Counted from the stretch's first letter, positions 36,048 to 49,823 are shown. The stretch is 64,000 nucleotides of DNA from Polymyxa betae (GCA_003693705.1 RBZT01000794.1:24430-88429); one strand, 5' to 3'. Notes: a model not told the origin generated them from the sequence alone. Translations and numbers: made by a program.

Positions 36048-37527
36048 CTAGGTCCTAGTAGGTGAGGACCTTACAGGTGGCTGCCGAGCATGGACACCCA
36101 ACCAATAGTAGATCTTAGTTAACGTCGTAAACCAAGACTCACCGGATTTTACATCCATATCTACATCCAAATTAGCGATATGCGATATCAATGATATATT
36201 CTCACAATGGTGTTCATCGTCAGTGGGCCTCGATTGCCACTGAGACGCGTGCCTTGCGCCAATAGCGGGTGGTGGCGGTTGCGGATGGGCGGGGTTCGGT
36301 GTAGATGCATGCGACATTGCTGATTGCTGAGCAGATTGCTTTACCGAGGCGGATCGAGGCGGTAAAGGCGACATGGGCGATTTCGGGCCATTTTGTCGGG
36401 ATCCAACTGAGCTTGGCGAAAGCGGTTCTTGTTGAGACGATACAGCACTTCGCACAGCATCAGAGGTCACTGCAGAAATTCCACCTAGCGGATCGAATAT
36501 CGAAGCTAGTTGGTCTGCGGACGAATTTTGGCTTAGTGACCATGTCCGGAAGAGAGCATCAAAAGCGTCATTTCTTGAGGGAAATTGTTCAAAGAAGAAC
36601 TAATTTCAGGACGATTAGAACGTTGGAAAATGCAAAACATTCCATTACTTTTGTGTCTCGCATTGTGCTGACAACAACTCCTTCTGAAAGACCATAATCT
36701 TCAGCTGTTAGATCAATAATCTCTGATAGCGGAATCCCAATCTAATCGAACACTTGAAAATGCCATCGTTTATAATTGGAATTCTGCATACCTTTACTGG
36801 CTTTCTTAATGCACTGCTTTCTTCAGCAAACGATAAATGCCGATTAGATATGAAAATTGTTCCAGCGTGCCTTTTCTTTATCTTTCTAGCTTGAAATGAA
36901 GAAAGGGACTCCCATAACATACATTTCGTCACTAAACTGATATTCAGACAACCATCACAACTGTAGAAGCAATTCCAAACCATGAAGCAGCTTCTCATCA
37001 AATGGAAAAGTATTGAACTGCTTCTTAAATTCCATAATATCATCGGCAGATGCCGGAGGCAATCTTATTGGTGCATCCAGCGGATCGATGTTGAAAGGTG
37101 GCCGGAACACCTCGCCCGTATCGAGATTGCGAACCACGAACTGGTCGCTTATCGACATGAAGGGCCGTTGCGGCGACCGTCGAGGGAACAGCGTCGGCCC
37201 GGGTCTGTCCTATAAAATGGATCTGTCGAAGCGCTGAAGGAAGAGGTCGGACGAGTTCAAGACTCTAACTGCTTGTAAAGTAAAGCAGGACCTTAAAGGA
37301 AGTTGAAAACAGTATTGCTACGCAGTATATAAAGTATCATCATGGGCTATGTCGTCCATTGACAGCATGGCTGTGACGTGTGCAACGTTGGGAGAAGTTC
37401 TAGATGCAGATGCATCTGGGCTTTCAAATTCGGGTGAAGGATCCATGTGAACGCAGGTCGTTGATGTTGGAAACTGTGTTGCTGAGGAACTGGAACGGCG
37501 GTGATCTCTAATAGAAATTGAGCCCAT
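36048..37527 (-). CDS. GRAM-domain protein with Pro/Ser-rich C-terminus
   Basis: A multi-exon minus-strand gene. The likely N-terminal exon (37527-37318) starts MGSISIRDHRRSSSSATQ. A later exon has VVRNLDTGEVFRPPFNIDPL and FKKQFNTFPFDEKLL, then the GRAM domain TKCMLWESLSSFQARKIKK, HAGTIFISNRHLSF, VKIGIPLSEIIDL, VVVSTMRDTKFFFEQF and SRNDAFDALFRTW. It ends in a Pro/Ser tail (KSPMSPLPPRSASVKQS, NPAHPQPPPPAIGARH). GRAM domains bind phosphoinositides at membrane contacts or in TBC/Lam proteins. The junction between exons 1 and 2 is unresolved: the frame upstream of DRPGPTLFPRR carries an in-frame TAG (37211-37213). No TBC or VASt domain is visible. Confidence 0.65.
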
Positions 37528-37662
37528 TCTGCATTAAAACGCTATCGTTGTATTTTGTTTAAATCTCTGTTTGCTTTTGAAATGTCTAGAAGGTTAATGA
37601 AAGGTTTGGAAGCAGGCAACTATCTATGATTGGATAGCATCGTTGCTTAAGGAAATACAGCA

Positions 37663-37857
37663 TTAGCTTTGGTCGTCGCACGTCTTGTCTTGACTTCGTG
37701 TCTGATCTTGCTGAGCAAAGATTCTTGCGATTCCAAGAAACAAACAAGGTGAGGTTTGCAACTCCTCTATTTCGAGCGCATAGAATTCACTCGTAATGCA
37801 ACTGATCTGAATACCATCGTCTTCGATAAGCTGCTGCAAATAACTTTCAGAACGCAT
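37663..37857 (-). CDS. small ORF of unknown function
   Basis: A 64-codon ATG-initiated frame (YLQQLIEDDGIQISCI, LEIEELQTSPCLFLGIARI) with a plausible protein composition, between two minus-strand genes. It may be a 3' exon of the membrane-protein gene upstream or spurious. No family recognised. Confidence 0.25.
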   Translation of the reverse strand: MRSESYLQQLIEDDGIQISCITSEFYALEIEELQTSPCLFLGIARIFAQQDQTRSQDKTCDDQS

Positions 37858-38002
37858 TCGATAAATTAATATATATTGGCAAGATATAATTGAATAAACA
37901 TAGGGTTAGTTTCTGGTTCTGGAACGCCTTATCTCCATCGGCTTGGCCTGGGCCTGAAGTTTTTCTCCAGGAAGCTGAGGGAAACCCACCGATAAAGATG
38001 AC

Positions 38003-38617
38003 CTATGTCAACCATGAGCAAGCGCTGCAAGTAATATGAGGTCCTGCTGACTTATTGAAAAGCACATTGCAAACGGATGCTATTACAGAAAACAGACATC
38101 CATAATGAAATGCGATACCCGAACCAGTAAATATCCAGACAAGAGACATCACGATCGGAGAAAGAATCCCTATTGTCGTTGCCATTTGCTGTACTACAAT
38201 TTTGTTGCTATTGCCCATCAAAACAGAGAGAAGAACCAGACCTATTGTTGATGATGGTCATCAGCACGACCAAAGTTTGCAAATCAATTAACCTTGTGTC
38301 AAAATTATGCCAAAAATGGCACACAGTATCACAAAAACGCCCGAATCAACGGCTCCGATGTAATATGCTATCAGAGTCGCTGACATGGCCACAGAAGGGA
38401 ATAGTGGAATGGCCAAGGCTTTATCAGCAAAGCCTGTCTCTGACTGCGATAATGCCATGATAGAATATACTGTTAGAGTGGCATTCACCCCAAAAATGGA
38501 AAGATGGGCGGCTTTGGGATCGGATAGAAGATTGAGCAGGAAGGAAACCGGCCAGACGAATAGAAACAGAAACCAGAGCTTGATGATGAGAATCAAGAAC
38601 TGGGACAGAGCCGTCAT
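38003..38617 (-). CDS. multi-pass membrane protein of unknown family
   Basis: Two exons around a 51-nt intron (near 38241-38291) give about 185 aa with about six hydrophobic segments: LILIIKLWFLFLFVWPVSFL, HLSIFGVNATLTVYSIM, LFPSVAMSATLIAYYIG, DSGVFVILCAIFGIILTQ, TIGILSPIVMSLVWIFTG, GCLFSVIASVCNVLF. Little extramembrane sequence. Start at the ATG at 38617. Resembles small ER/Golgi four-to-six-TM proteins but no diagnostic motif is seen. The last exon might continue beyond the stop at 38003 through another intron. Confidence 0.5.
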
Positions 38618-38990
38618 GGACAGGGAGTCCTACGACTCGCAATGACCCTTATGGGAGCTTCCGATACCACCGCACCCGGGTACCAGTAGTATCAATATAA
38701 AAGAAGCCGGTCGCAAACAACGATCTCCAAGGATTTATTTGTACTGATAAATCTCAGCAGATTCGTCATTGGTCAACAGCTGGCTTTTTGCACAAACAAT
38801 CACCTTCGCTATTATTTTTCATTTTGCCCACTTATATATCTATAAACAAAAAGGGCTTTCTAAAACCTCATTTTGAAAGATATCGTTTATTCTCAATTCT
38901 GTAATATCGAAGGACGCAAGCGCGAGCTGCGGAATAAGGCGAACTGCGAAAAAGGTAAAAAACACAGGAGTTTGTATGGTTTTGACTGAA

Positions 38991-40766
<1,776 letters not shown>

Positions 40767-40907
40767 TTGGTTTCCGATGCAGAGTGTTTTGTTTTCGACA
40801 AGTATTTTCTCTGTAGTTTGATTCAGTAAACGTTCCGAGCCTATTATTATAAATTCAGGTTGCGCACCACCGTAGTTCTTTCAACTTAGATAACTTTATT
40901 ATTACAT

Positions 40908-42479
40908 TCATTTCTTAAGTTGATCGACAATTGTTGACTGCTCTGGGATTTGGTATCCGATATCGCCCTTTACGACGACGGTTGCTGGTTTGCTAAGCAA
41001 CTTTTCAGCCACGGAACGAATATCCTTGACTGACAGCGAATCGATTTGAGCAGCGAGTTCTTTAGGCTCGATTCGCTTTCCGTAATTCAAAATTTGCTGT
41101 CCTAGATCTTCGAAGAGAACATGTCGGTTTTCCAGATTCATGTATAACGACGACTTCAGCTGGTTTTTAGCTCGTGAGACCTCTTCGTCAGTCAAGTTAG
41201 CAGGCATCGCTTTCGCTTGTTCCACCAAGACTTTGGCGAGCTCTCCAGCATCCTCTGGATCAGAGAAACCGTGAATCGAGAGCAACGTCGTATCAGCGTG
41301 AAGCGAAGGCAAACACTGAGCGGAATGGACCCACGCGTTGCCAGTTAGTACTCGCTGATAAAGCCTGGAATACATTCCCTGTGAAAACAGTAAACGAGGG
41401 CTTCATTAACAAGGACAAGCCGTACCTTTCCAGGGCCACCAGCCGAAAAAGAGCCACCGCCTCCCATAAGCATTGCGAGAGCACAAGCAGGGACAACGTC
41501 CTTGTTCTGCCAGCCACCGCAAGCAAATCCCAGCCCGAAATGAGCAAAACCATCGGAAGAAGGTGCATTGTTGCGATATTCAGCACCGACATATGGCGAG
41601 ATTCCAGGGTTAGCGGCAGAACCTTGCGCTTTGAAGCCACCTAAGCATTCCTCGGCCTGTTTCGCTAATTGCTCGTGATCAATTCCAGCGCCAACAACAA
41701 CGATAGACTCTGGGCGGAAAGTAGCATCATGAAACTCCTTGAGTTCAGCGGCAGAATTTAGCGCTTTGGCTTGATCTTCAGTCCAAGCATGAATTGGCAA
41801 GCCAAGGCCTTTCCCAGCGAAAGCAGCATTATGAAGAGCATCCTCCATTAACAAAGTGGCGTTTTGAGACAAAACTTCTGAAACTTGATGGCGATAAGAT
41901 TCCACGCGATGAGAAACTTCACCAACGTCAAAGGAACCGTTTTTAACGATATCGGTGATAATCTCTATCGCTGCATTGAGATCGGATGGCATAATATCAG
42001 CTCTGATGATAATATTATCTCTGTTCGCTTCTGCAGAGAATTGCCCACCGAGCTCTTCAAGGCCTCGCATTGAAGAGGCTTCAGATCGAGTGGCGCTCGA
42101 CTGAAGTGCTAAGCTGGCTAGAATGTGAGGCATTCCCGGTTTTGGAGCATGCCTGGATCCGCCAGCAAACATAATGCCGACGCTCGCTCCAGGTAAAATC
42201 GAATTTGTTGAAATAACGCGAACCCCATTGCTAAGTTTGGTAACTTTAGCTTCAGAAACTATTGGAGTTGTTTCGCCCTTCGCTTTTGCTATTGGGAAAC
42301 CCAATGACATCGGTTCATCTAGCGGAATCTGCTTGGTTTTACTCCGACCTAAACACATGCATTTTATCGTCTGAAATCGTCTGCAGCACCATTGCAATCT
42401 GACCTGCCACCAAGCCGAACAGAGATCGCACCTGAGGAGTAATGGTGTCGAGACGCCGACGGACAGTGAATCGCATCAT
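40908..42479 (-). CDS. MAS2: mitochondrial processing peptidase alpha subunit
   Basis: Three exons give ~487 aa. The ATG at 42479 starts a basic presequence (MMRFTVRRRLDTITPQVRSL) joined by a 55-nt intron to GRSKTKQIPLDEP. M16-family features: TKLSNGVRVISTNSILPGAS, GGSRHAPKPGMPHILASLAL, no HXXEH zinc site, and the glycine-rich substrate loop LMGGGGSFSAGGPGKGMYSR spanning the second intron, which is specific to MPP-alpha. The C-terminal half shows the second M16 domain (NLTDEEVSRAKNQLKSSLYM, EDLGQQILNYGKR). The alpha subunit recognises mitochondrial presequences while beta cleaves them. Confidence 0.93.
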
Positions 42480-43046
42480 GCTGAGACGATAGTGGTGCTA
42501 AGACAGCAAAAGGGAACCCTTTGAAAGCGGAAAGCTCAAACGTCGAACCCCACGACCCCCAAAATTTGAAAACCTGGATCTGTTACGCACAAAATTCACA
42601 TAAGCTGCTTGCCTGCTATCTCAAGATTCCAAATGGTCTGATAAAGCTACCGTAGCTGGATTACCAGCAGCGTAATTCAGTTTCGTTTATTACTGAACCT
42701 TTAATAGGTTTCCTGAGATTATCAAAAAACTGCTTTGCGTGTTGTTTAGATTCGCACAAAGCTTCCGACATTCCCATATTCTTTGATTTTATCATGCTAT
42801 AAAGAACCTTGCCATGCGTTTTTTCACTCTGGAAACAGAATCAATGCCGAGTATGGTCAATACGAGTATTCTGGATAGATAGGTAGCCAATCACGGCAGA
42901 CCAGATATACTTGTCTCTGTGACTTTGACGTTCATACGCTTCCACCGTAATCATTGGCTGGTCTCGTGGTAGCCAAGTACAGATAGGCGCATCATTTCGT
43001 TAACTAAGGAGCAGGTCGCGACCGACGACGATCCCGTCCAGCCAGC
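42480..43046 (+). other. intergenic region between divergent genes
   Basis: About 570 bp with no convincing ORF or repeat. It should carry promoters for MPP-alpha and the phosphatase gene. Confidence 0.5.
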
Positions 43047-44815
43047 ATGGATCGACTCTCCGCCTGGACCCAGTCGCTGGGTCTGAATCGGGAAGGGCTG
43101 TCGTCGGCCATGACTTTCGTTAAGAACGTCGCCTTACTAAACGTCGCCGGCGATTTAGAAAGTCTGGGCGACGATCTCGTGAAGATCACCGACAATATTT
43201 ACTGTAATCTCTGGGCCGATTCCAGTTGTACAATCTCCTAACGTCTGCGCTTCAGCCATGGGATGTCCTAATCCCGATGATTCCGTTGTTTCAGCCGAGA
43301 GTGTATCATTGTCTGCAATGTCGGCCCGTCTGCGATCCAGTTTTCCATCGAAGTTTATGATCTGGAACCTATCGGATCGTAATTACGATTACTCAAAGTT
43401 TGATGATCAAGTGATAGAATTTAAGCTGCCAGGGCTAGCGAATTTTAAGTCTTGCTCGTTCTGCATTCACTGACTTTTTTGTCTTTCTCAGGTATACTAC
43501 CCCTCCTTTGGACAAGATCTTTGCTATCTGTCGATCTATTGATGGATGGCTACAAGCGGATCCTAAGAATGTAGCAGTAATCCACTGCATTACTGGGAGG
43601 TAGGTACATGGCGTCTGGAGACGCTTCAGTTAACAATGTATATAGGGGGAGAACTACCGTGACAATTGCTTGTTATTTGACCTGGATTGGGACATTTTCG
43701 TCAACAAAGGAAGCGGTCGAATATGTTCTTTCCGTTCAGAACGCAGGACTTCAACATCTGATCCCCTCTCAAGAGCGGTCTGTTGATATCAATGATGCTG
43801 CCTGCTTTGATAACTGATTTATCATCATAGGTACTTGAACTATTTTGATAAAATCCTTTCGGGCGATTATCCTGGGACTGCTCCTTTACATTTGGAGCGA
43901 ATCATCATTAATACGCTTCCGGTCGTTGAAGCAGATGGATCTTGTAGACCGTGAGTATATATAAAGAAAAGCCTTAAGACCTGATTCATGTCTGCAGATA
44001 TATACAAATTTTTAAATACGGAAAATTGATCAAGTCAACAGCAAGCAAAGTTGCAGACATTACGAGCTATAAACCAAGGGATTCGGTGGCATTCTCGATT
44101 GGTATCGATATTGAAGGCGATATCTTAGTTCGGTTAAGACATTTTACCAAGGAGGGTGCCCGAATTTCTCTATTGAGATTTGTAAGTTCCTATCGTTCCC
44201 AAATTTGGCTTTTGTATGAAGAAACTGCTACTATAGACTTTCCATACCGGTTATGTCAAAGATTACAGCCTCAGATGCGCTAAGACAGATCTTGATGGAG
44301 CATACAAAGATGACAGATTTTCGCCCGAATTTCATATCGATTTAGTATTCTCTGAGGCGAAGAATGTGACAGCAAAGCCGGCCTTAAGCCCAGACTTTTT
44401 CAGCCAAATCTCCCAAAGACATGTTTGCTCAATGGAAATGCTTGGCTTCAGCCAACCTTATATATTGGTTCTTAGGTGACAACACCAGATGCACGAGGTG
44501 CCGTTAGACAAGGAAAAAGCGATGTGGTCAATGATGAGAAGAACGCCCAGGTAGAGTCAATGTTCCGGCCATATGTGGGATGACTAAAAAGTCTTTCAGA
44601 TTGAGTTTTCTAATGACGTCGATGCTTTGATATCAGATCTCGGTATTGAAGGAGATCTTGATAATCTCGATGACGACACTGACCAATTGTTGGCTCAACT
44701 CCAAGAAGAAATCCAAGGGGAAAACACAACGGCTGACAATCGACATGATGCCAGTGAAAGGTCCAAAGAATCAATATTGGATGCTGAAATTAGCGAACTT
44801 TTAGCAACCTCTTAA
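43047..44815 (+). CDS. tensin/auxilin-type phosphatase with C2 domain (PTEN-like)
   Basis: About nine exons with introns of 43-60 nt. The N-terminus is helical (MDRLSAWTQSLGLNREGLSS). The phosphatase domain reads FPSKFMIWNLSDRNYDYSKF, DQVIEFKLPG, PPLDKIFAICRSIDGWL, KNVAVIHCITGRGRTTVTIA (complete C-x5-R, with an intron inside the loop) and AVEYVLSVQNAGL. A PTEN-type C2 domain follows (YLNYFDKILSG, PYIQIFKYGKLI, FHTGYVKDYSLRC, RFSPEFHIDLVF). The end is acidic (LDNLDDDTDQLLAQLQEEI). No J-domain or kinase is present, so it is closest in layout to tensin/auxilin phosphatase-C2 modules. The catalytic Cys and Arg are kept; activity toward phosphoinositides is possible but unproven. Confidence 0.82.
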
Positions 44816-44860
44816 TATATATATAGTATACAGATTTCAGAACATTTGTATAAATGGGGC

Positions 44861-45374
44861 TTAATCCCGTCCCATAATCTGTTTAACTCGTCTCATGACG
44901 GAATCCTTATTCTCGTCGTAAGGCATATCTTTAGCTGGAATTTCTAACACCGATGGTATCGATTTCTCATATTGATTGAGCTTATACCGGATCTGCTCAG
45001 CAACCTATCCCACGTAAAGAACAATAAAAAAAATGGCGGACAGAGAATCCTACATGCTGATTAATAAGAATCATGGCAATATCCTTTCTTTTAGTGAACA
45101 AATCGAAAGTTTCTTCAATCTGTGCAATTGTCGTTTCTAAGAGCAGTTAAAATGCTAAATATTTGATAGATATCCCAACATACTGTTGTCAACAACAAGA
45201 AAATTCGGAGCCCCGGCGGTGCGATCTCCTACGCCAGCCAACAGAAATCCAGTGACGGTGTCCTAATTCAGCTTAAACAATACGAAATCGTCATGTTCCT
45301 AAACGGCCTACCTCATCTCCAATGATAGCAAGGAGAGCACCAGCAGGTGCTATAGGCAAGACAGCAGCACACAT
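44861..45374 (-). CDS. VMA7: V-type proton ATPase subunit F
   Basis: Four exons; ~122 aa. Motifs: LLAIIGDEDTVTGFLLAGVG, GAPNFLVVDN, IEETFDLFTKRKDIAMILIN, QHVAEQIRYKL and the family's SIPSVLEIPAKDMPYDENKD, ending VMRRVKQIMGRD. This is the central-stalk subunit of the V1 sector that couples ATP hydrolysis to rotation. The start at 45374 (MCAAVLPIAPAGALL) replaces the usual short N-terminus; an upstream exon is possible. It lies tail-to-tail with the phosphatase gene, 45 bp apart. Confidence 0.93.
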
Positions 45375-45457
45375 ACTGATGATATCGATATCAGCGAGGC
45401 CGCGGTTCAACTCATGATGTGTGAGATGTAATGTTACAGCTGTACCTGAGAATCAAT

Positions 45458-45570
45458 GATTGCTGGGGATGGCTTCACTCCAACGATGGTCTGAGATTGC
45501 TGGGGGTGACTTCACTCCAACGGTGGTCTGAGATTGCTGGGGATGGCTTCACTCCAAAGGTGGTCTGTGA
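45458..45570 (+). repeat. 37-bp tandem repeat, three copies
   Basis: Units begin at 45458, 45495 and 45532 with gattgctggg(g/-)..cttcactccaa(c/a)g.tggtctga and differ at a few positions. They are located just upstream of the V-ATPase F start on its promoter side. Confidence 0.9.
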
Positions 45571-45599
45571 ATGACTTCTACCCGATTCCAGTTGTTAGC

Positions 45600-46540
45600 T
45601 TCATCTATATAACTCGCCGGCAGCCAATTAAGGGGAAGACCGTTTGGTGAAAGCCTTGCTCGAACAGGCCCCAAACAGTTTGTCATGAAAACGTAGGCCA
45701 GCTGCGAAGTCGTTTGGAAGTTTCTGTGATAAGATCGCTATTACTTTAGCTTTCATCTGTGCTCGACTATGAAAGGAATGCCACTCGAATAAGATAAAAG
45801 AAAAGAAAGTGGGTGCTGCATACAGCAAGGAAGGATCTGTTCCCTTGATCAGAGACCAAGTTTATAATTGCTATCAACCGTGTACAAATTCAAGATGGAT
45901 GGCGCTTCATAGCAGATCTTCCTAAACTACCAGCCATTTCCAAACGACATCACAATTTCCGCGCCCAGATCATTTCATTGTTGCCGGGATTTAATCAGCA
46001 GCAATATTGCTCAGGCCAGCATCACTTCTTCCACCAACAATTTCTTCGCACCGAGTAACCCTAACATAGGTCCAGATAGTTTTAAACGACTAGTTGCACA
46101 AGGCAGCGAGAATGAAAGAACAAGGATGTGTACGACAAGCTGTAAAAACGATTCCGGACGGCTGCAGAGAAAGAAGTCTGCTCGATCCTAATCAAGGTGG
46201 GCGCATTTAGGGAATAAACGCAAGCTGGGAAGAGCTGCAGATCGAGGTGATGAAGCGCAGGAACATCCAGCTGCAGCTTCAGAACCTGCTCTATCTCAAA
46301 GACTATTATCCCAGAATGAGATTATCCAGCGGTGTAATATTGTGAAGAAATCCAACAATTGGTAGAAAGATCTTTTCCTGTTCTAAAACTGTCACAGTTT
46401 ACCTGTTGTATGCTACCAATTTGTGCAAAGAGTTCTCGCCAATAGCTTTGAGAAGAGATCCGATTTATATGAAAAGTGAAGGCTGTTATCGCCTAGCATC
46501 AAATGTGTGTGTACATTCGATGTGGTGGAGATCCTCGAAT
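45600..46540 (+). other. intergenic stretch, no gene recognised
   Basis: About 900 bp of mixed composition with only short unsupported ORFs. It contains a polyA-like tract and no identifiable transposon motif. Confidence 0.4.
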
Positions 46541-46570
46541 TCTCTCTGTCTCTCTCTCTGTCTCTCTGTC

Positions 46571-46604
<34 letters not shown>

Positions 46605-46615
46605 CATCTATATAA
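46541..46615 (+). repeat. compound (TCTG)/(CT)/(CTAT) microsatellite
   Basis: A CT-rich tract passing into about ten CTAT units and ending in TATATAATATA. It lies ~80 bp before the next gene. Confidence 0.92.
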
Positions 46616-46693
46616 TATAGAGAGGGCCGACAGGGATAGTAACGTAATTGTAAGCGACTTGTTTCTTTATCTGCAAGAGACAGAATGTTGATA

Positions 46694-48004
46694 ATGGTCG
46701 GCCAGGTCAGGGTCGTCATGACGATCTCAGGCGGGTCGTCACAGACTTGGATCAGCTGCATTTCTCTCCATCTCAGGTCAAGGACCGGTACCTACATCCC
46801 GACGTTGACTTGGTCGTTTTAGCTGCGGTCGAATTTGGGCGACCCGGATCTCAGGGGATTCCCAAAGATGGAGACACGATCGCTGAGCAGGCGATGTGCT
46901 GGACTTAAGAATGTCAGCATGTGGATGGACAGCATCTTGACCTGGGAAGAATCCGATAGCGGGTCTGATGGCAATCGACGGCTTACGAAAGCTTTCAAGC
47001 CACAGCTGAAATCGACCGTGTTTGTGGAGGCCAAGAATACGGCGACATGGTGTTCTGAGGCGAGAGAAAGTTTCAAGCCATATGATGTCACCAAACTCGA
47101 TTATCAGAGCGATGGCGACCATGCACGCATCTACAAAAAGCTTCTTGAGCTTAAAGCAAAACATTCGGGATCCGATAAGGAGAATGGCGGCGATCGAAAC
47201 AGCCAGGAACTACCAAGCGAGATTTCAATAGAGAAAAAGATCGAGCTTGTTCAGGTTGCGGAACGTGCAGCTGCTGATCACGAACATCATCAGGCTGAAG
47301 GTGTTGTATGCGTTGACAGCCGCCCGAAGCCCGAATCTACGAACGAATCCATGGCAAATCCGGCGAGCCGAGCCTCTCCTGATAAGTCACCGTCACCAAC
47401 ACCGTCTGTTGCTGAAAATGCCTGTCCGAAGCAGTCCACATCTCAATCGGCATTGCTATTGCCGCGTCCAGCTTTGAAGAAAAAGCCAGTGGTACAGGAG
47501 CGATCTGCCGAAAGCCAAGCTCGGCGCCAGCAAGCCCGCCAGCTGATCAAAGCTAAATGGGAGGCTCGCCGATTCGCACAGACGTCCCAGTCAATGTCGT
47601 CGACACGACTGTTATCAGATACAGCTGTGGCTTTCGTTCTGGGTCGCCGGCCATTCGCGACGTTCGCCGACCAGACCGGATCCCGAATCAAGGATAGCAA
47701 TCGATTGTCGTTCAATATCAATCCTGAGCTCTACCCGAACCAGCCGGCTCTGGTGCAATCCGCAGATTCCGTCGTCGAGCGAGCGATTCTGAAGAATGGC
47801 CCGCAGCCGATCGGTTGCAGGCAGCGAATCAAGATGCTGCAGAATAAGCAGACCCGGAATCGGCTGGAGCGAAGACAAGAGTCGTTGGCACGCCTAAGCC
47901 AATCTGCTCGTGGCCCTCCAAGCGATGGCTGGTCGACCAGAAGGCCCGACACCGAAAAGCCGAATGCTGTACGGCGAGGAGAAGGGTTCTTCGTAAAGAT
48001 TTGA
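46694..48004 (+). CDS. hypothetical basic protein, disordered
   Basis: Two exons, ~46694-46776 and 46823-48004, joined by a 46-nt intron with a TTGAC branch. The large exon is 393 codons. The 5' end is uncertain: exon 1 is open (GRHDDLRRVVTDLDQLHFS) without an ATG, while an internal ATG at 46868 (METRSLSRRCAGL) is possible. Content is charged and low-complexity, with ARIYKKLLELKAKHSGSDKE, SRASPDKSPSPTPSVAE, a basic helix ARRQQARQLIKAKWEARRFA, RRPFATFADQTGSRIKD and QTRNRLERRQESLARL. No family is recognised. Long intact frame and splice support it as a real gene. Confidence 0.6.
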
Positions 48005-48099
48005 ATCTGGGCTAATATATTATACTTAAACAGTTGATAATCGGTCTGTGCATGCATGTTTAGTTCAGTTTCCCGCGTCGGAGTCGCCAACTTTCAAAA

Positions 48100-48740
48100 T
48101 CGAATCGGTCACGATTTGGATACGGGAATATCCATACATAATAAATTGCTTCAAGAATGTCATACCTGATGAAGCAATTGGCTCGCAAATTTGATCAATC
48201 GCTCCGCTCGTCCCGTTTCGTCGTACTGAAAACAACTTTGTTTATCCGTATTTCTTTCAATGGTGTTTATGAAGTTCCGCATGGCTTCATACCGATTTTA
48301 GGTGGAACTTCAGCGATTCCATTCCGTGTTTCGAACAGACCCGATCTTCAGAATCTGGACCTGTATGTATGGTGCCGATGTGAGCTCATTACATGATGAT
48401 AAAAAATTCCAATTGATGGCAACAAGATTTTTTTGGCAGAGCTGGCCTTGTTAACATCTCTCTGATAAGCCAAAAACCTACAAATTGTTCTCTCTATCAT
48501 TAACACGAAACCGGTTACAGTGAATCTGGCAACTAATTTGTATATTTACAGGGTCATCCGGGCCGCATTTCGCGCCCTCTTCTTTCCAATGGTCCTGACC
48601 GGCTTATCACAGTCTCTGCTCAGCTTCGGAATGCTATCGAACGAACCTTTGGCGTTTTTGAAGAAGCGTTTTCCAATACGGATTGTAACACCTGAATACC
48701 GTTTTGACGCAAGGAACGAAAACAGTTTATGTATATAGTT
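48100..48740 (+). pseudogene. PIF/Harbinger-type transposase fragment (tentative)
   Basis: A short frame near 48610-48670 reads QLRNAIERTFGVFEEAF and, in the next frame, LKKRFPIRIVTPEYRF. Together these resemble the 'R-x-x-I-E-R-x-F-G-V-x-K-x-R-F-P-I-L' block near the catalytic Glu of Harbinger/DDE_4 transposases. An upstream frame (48157-48396) has GVYEVPHGFIPILGGT and FRVSNRPDLQNLDLYV. Several frameshifts and stops; no terminal repeats seen. Confidence 0.4.
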
Positions 48741-49475
48741 GTGTTGGTCTAATGATCGGCATGGCTGTGAAACAGGTGAATGCTTGTCTATGCGTTGTGC
48801 ATTTGACACAAATGTGACGGTCGAGCACGAGTCAGAAATGTGTTTCTATAACCAGTCCAATCGCCACCGATGCTTCGTTGCGCTGAGAGGTTAAATCGTA
48901 GACAGCACCGACATATTCAACAATCAACTCATCGGCAGCAATGGGCTCGGCTGCGAGCAACCCGAGTCCACGATCTGGAGTTTCTTGGACTGTAACCCGT
49001 TTCCACTGTTTTCGTTGAAACCGTTAATTTTGGCATTGGATGCCGGCCTTGCAATGCCGGAGGTCGCATTCGGTGTAAGTCGATCGTCCTAAGCATGCAG
49101 CGGAGTCATAAAAGGAGTCGCACTCGCAGCTGTCATAACCTCGTCCTGACCATGAATACGTTACATAATAATATCTTCTGTGACGACCATTTATTTGATA
49201 GATCGAACTGAGTACAGCCTTGCCTCAGTCCGATCAACGTGCGTTTTAACTAACTTCGTTCGTCTCGTCTCGCCTTCTGGTTTTTGTCTAACCTCCCTTC
49301 CACTTCTCTCTTCTATCTCTCTCCTTCATTTTCCTTTTATCGTCTCCTCTTTATTGCGTGAACCTGGCGTGGCGAAACGCCTCTCTGCTCTCGGACAAGA
49401 TCTCAGGATCGTTCGCAGTCCGTCAGGGTCACCATTCTCGTTTCGTCAGCTGTATTGTGATCTCAGCTCTCAACC
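48741..49475 (+). other. accessory intergenic sequence with pyrimidine-rich tract
   Basis: No gene recognised. 49240-49350 is a CT-rich tract like those at 21480-21600 and 55380-55560, and may be a remnant of the same retroelement leader or tail. Confidence 0.4.
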
Positions 49476-49676
49476 ATGAGTCTTGCATGTACCTGCCAGC
49501 CGTACGCTGGGAACTCTCAAAAGCATTGCGATCCAATCGCATGTGAACATTTCGGGCGTTGGGTTGTCTGTGATGGCTCTCGCTGCGACAGCATCTACGC
49601 ACAGTCTGCGAGGCGATTAGTACAAGAAGATAAGGGCATCATTACAGGCCTAAAAATGGTGACATTATTAATATGA
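49476..49676 (+). CDS. small Cys-rich ORF, copy 1
   Basis: The ATG at 49476 gives 66 aa with ordered cysteines: CTCQPYAG, HCDPIACEHFGRWVVCDGSR, CDSIYAQSAR, then IITGLKMVTLLI. A second copy follows ~350 bp downstream with the same spacing (C-x-C, C-x4-C, VC-x4-C). The pattern suggests a small metal-binding or disulfide module. No family recognised. It abuts the Crypton and could be part of it or of an adjacent duplicated gene. Confidence 0.45.
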   Translation: MSLACTCQPYAGNSQKHCDPIACEHFGRWVVCDGSRCDSIYAQSARRLVQEDKGIITGLKMVTLLI

Positions 49677-49823
49677 AATTTATTAATGATTAAATATGTT
49701 CAAAGGTGCCTCAAATCCACCGCTCAATGTGCGGCTTGTATACAACCAAGAAAATTGGTGTGAACATACCGGTGGCTCTATATAGGGGCGAGGTGGTCGC
49801 TATTGTCAGCACAGCTCTCAGTC

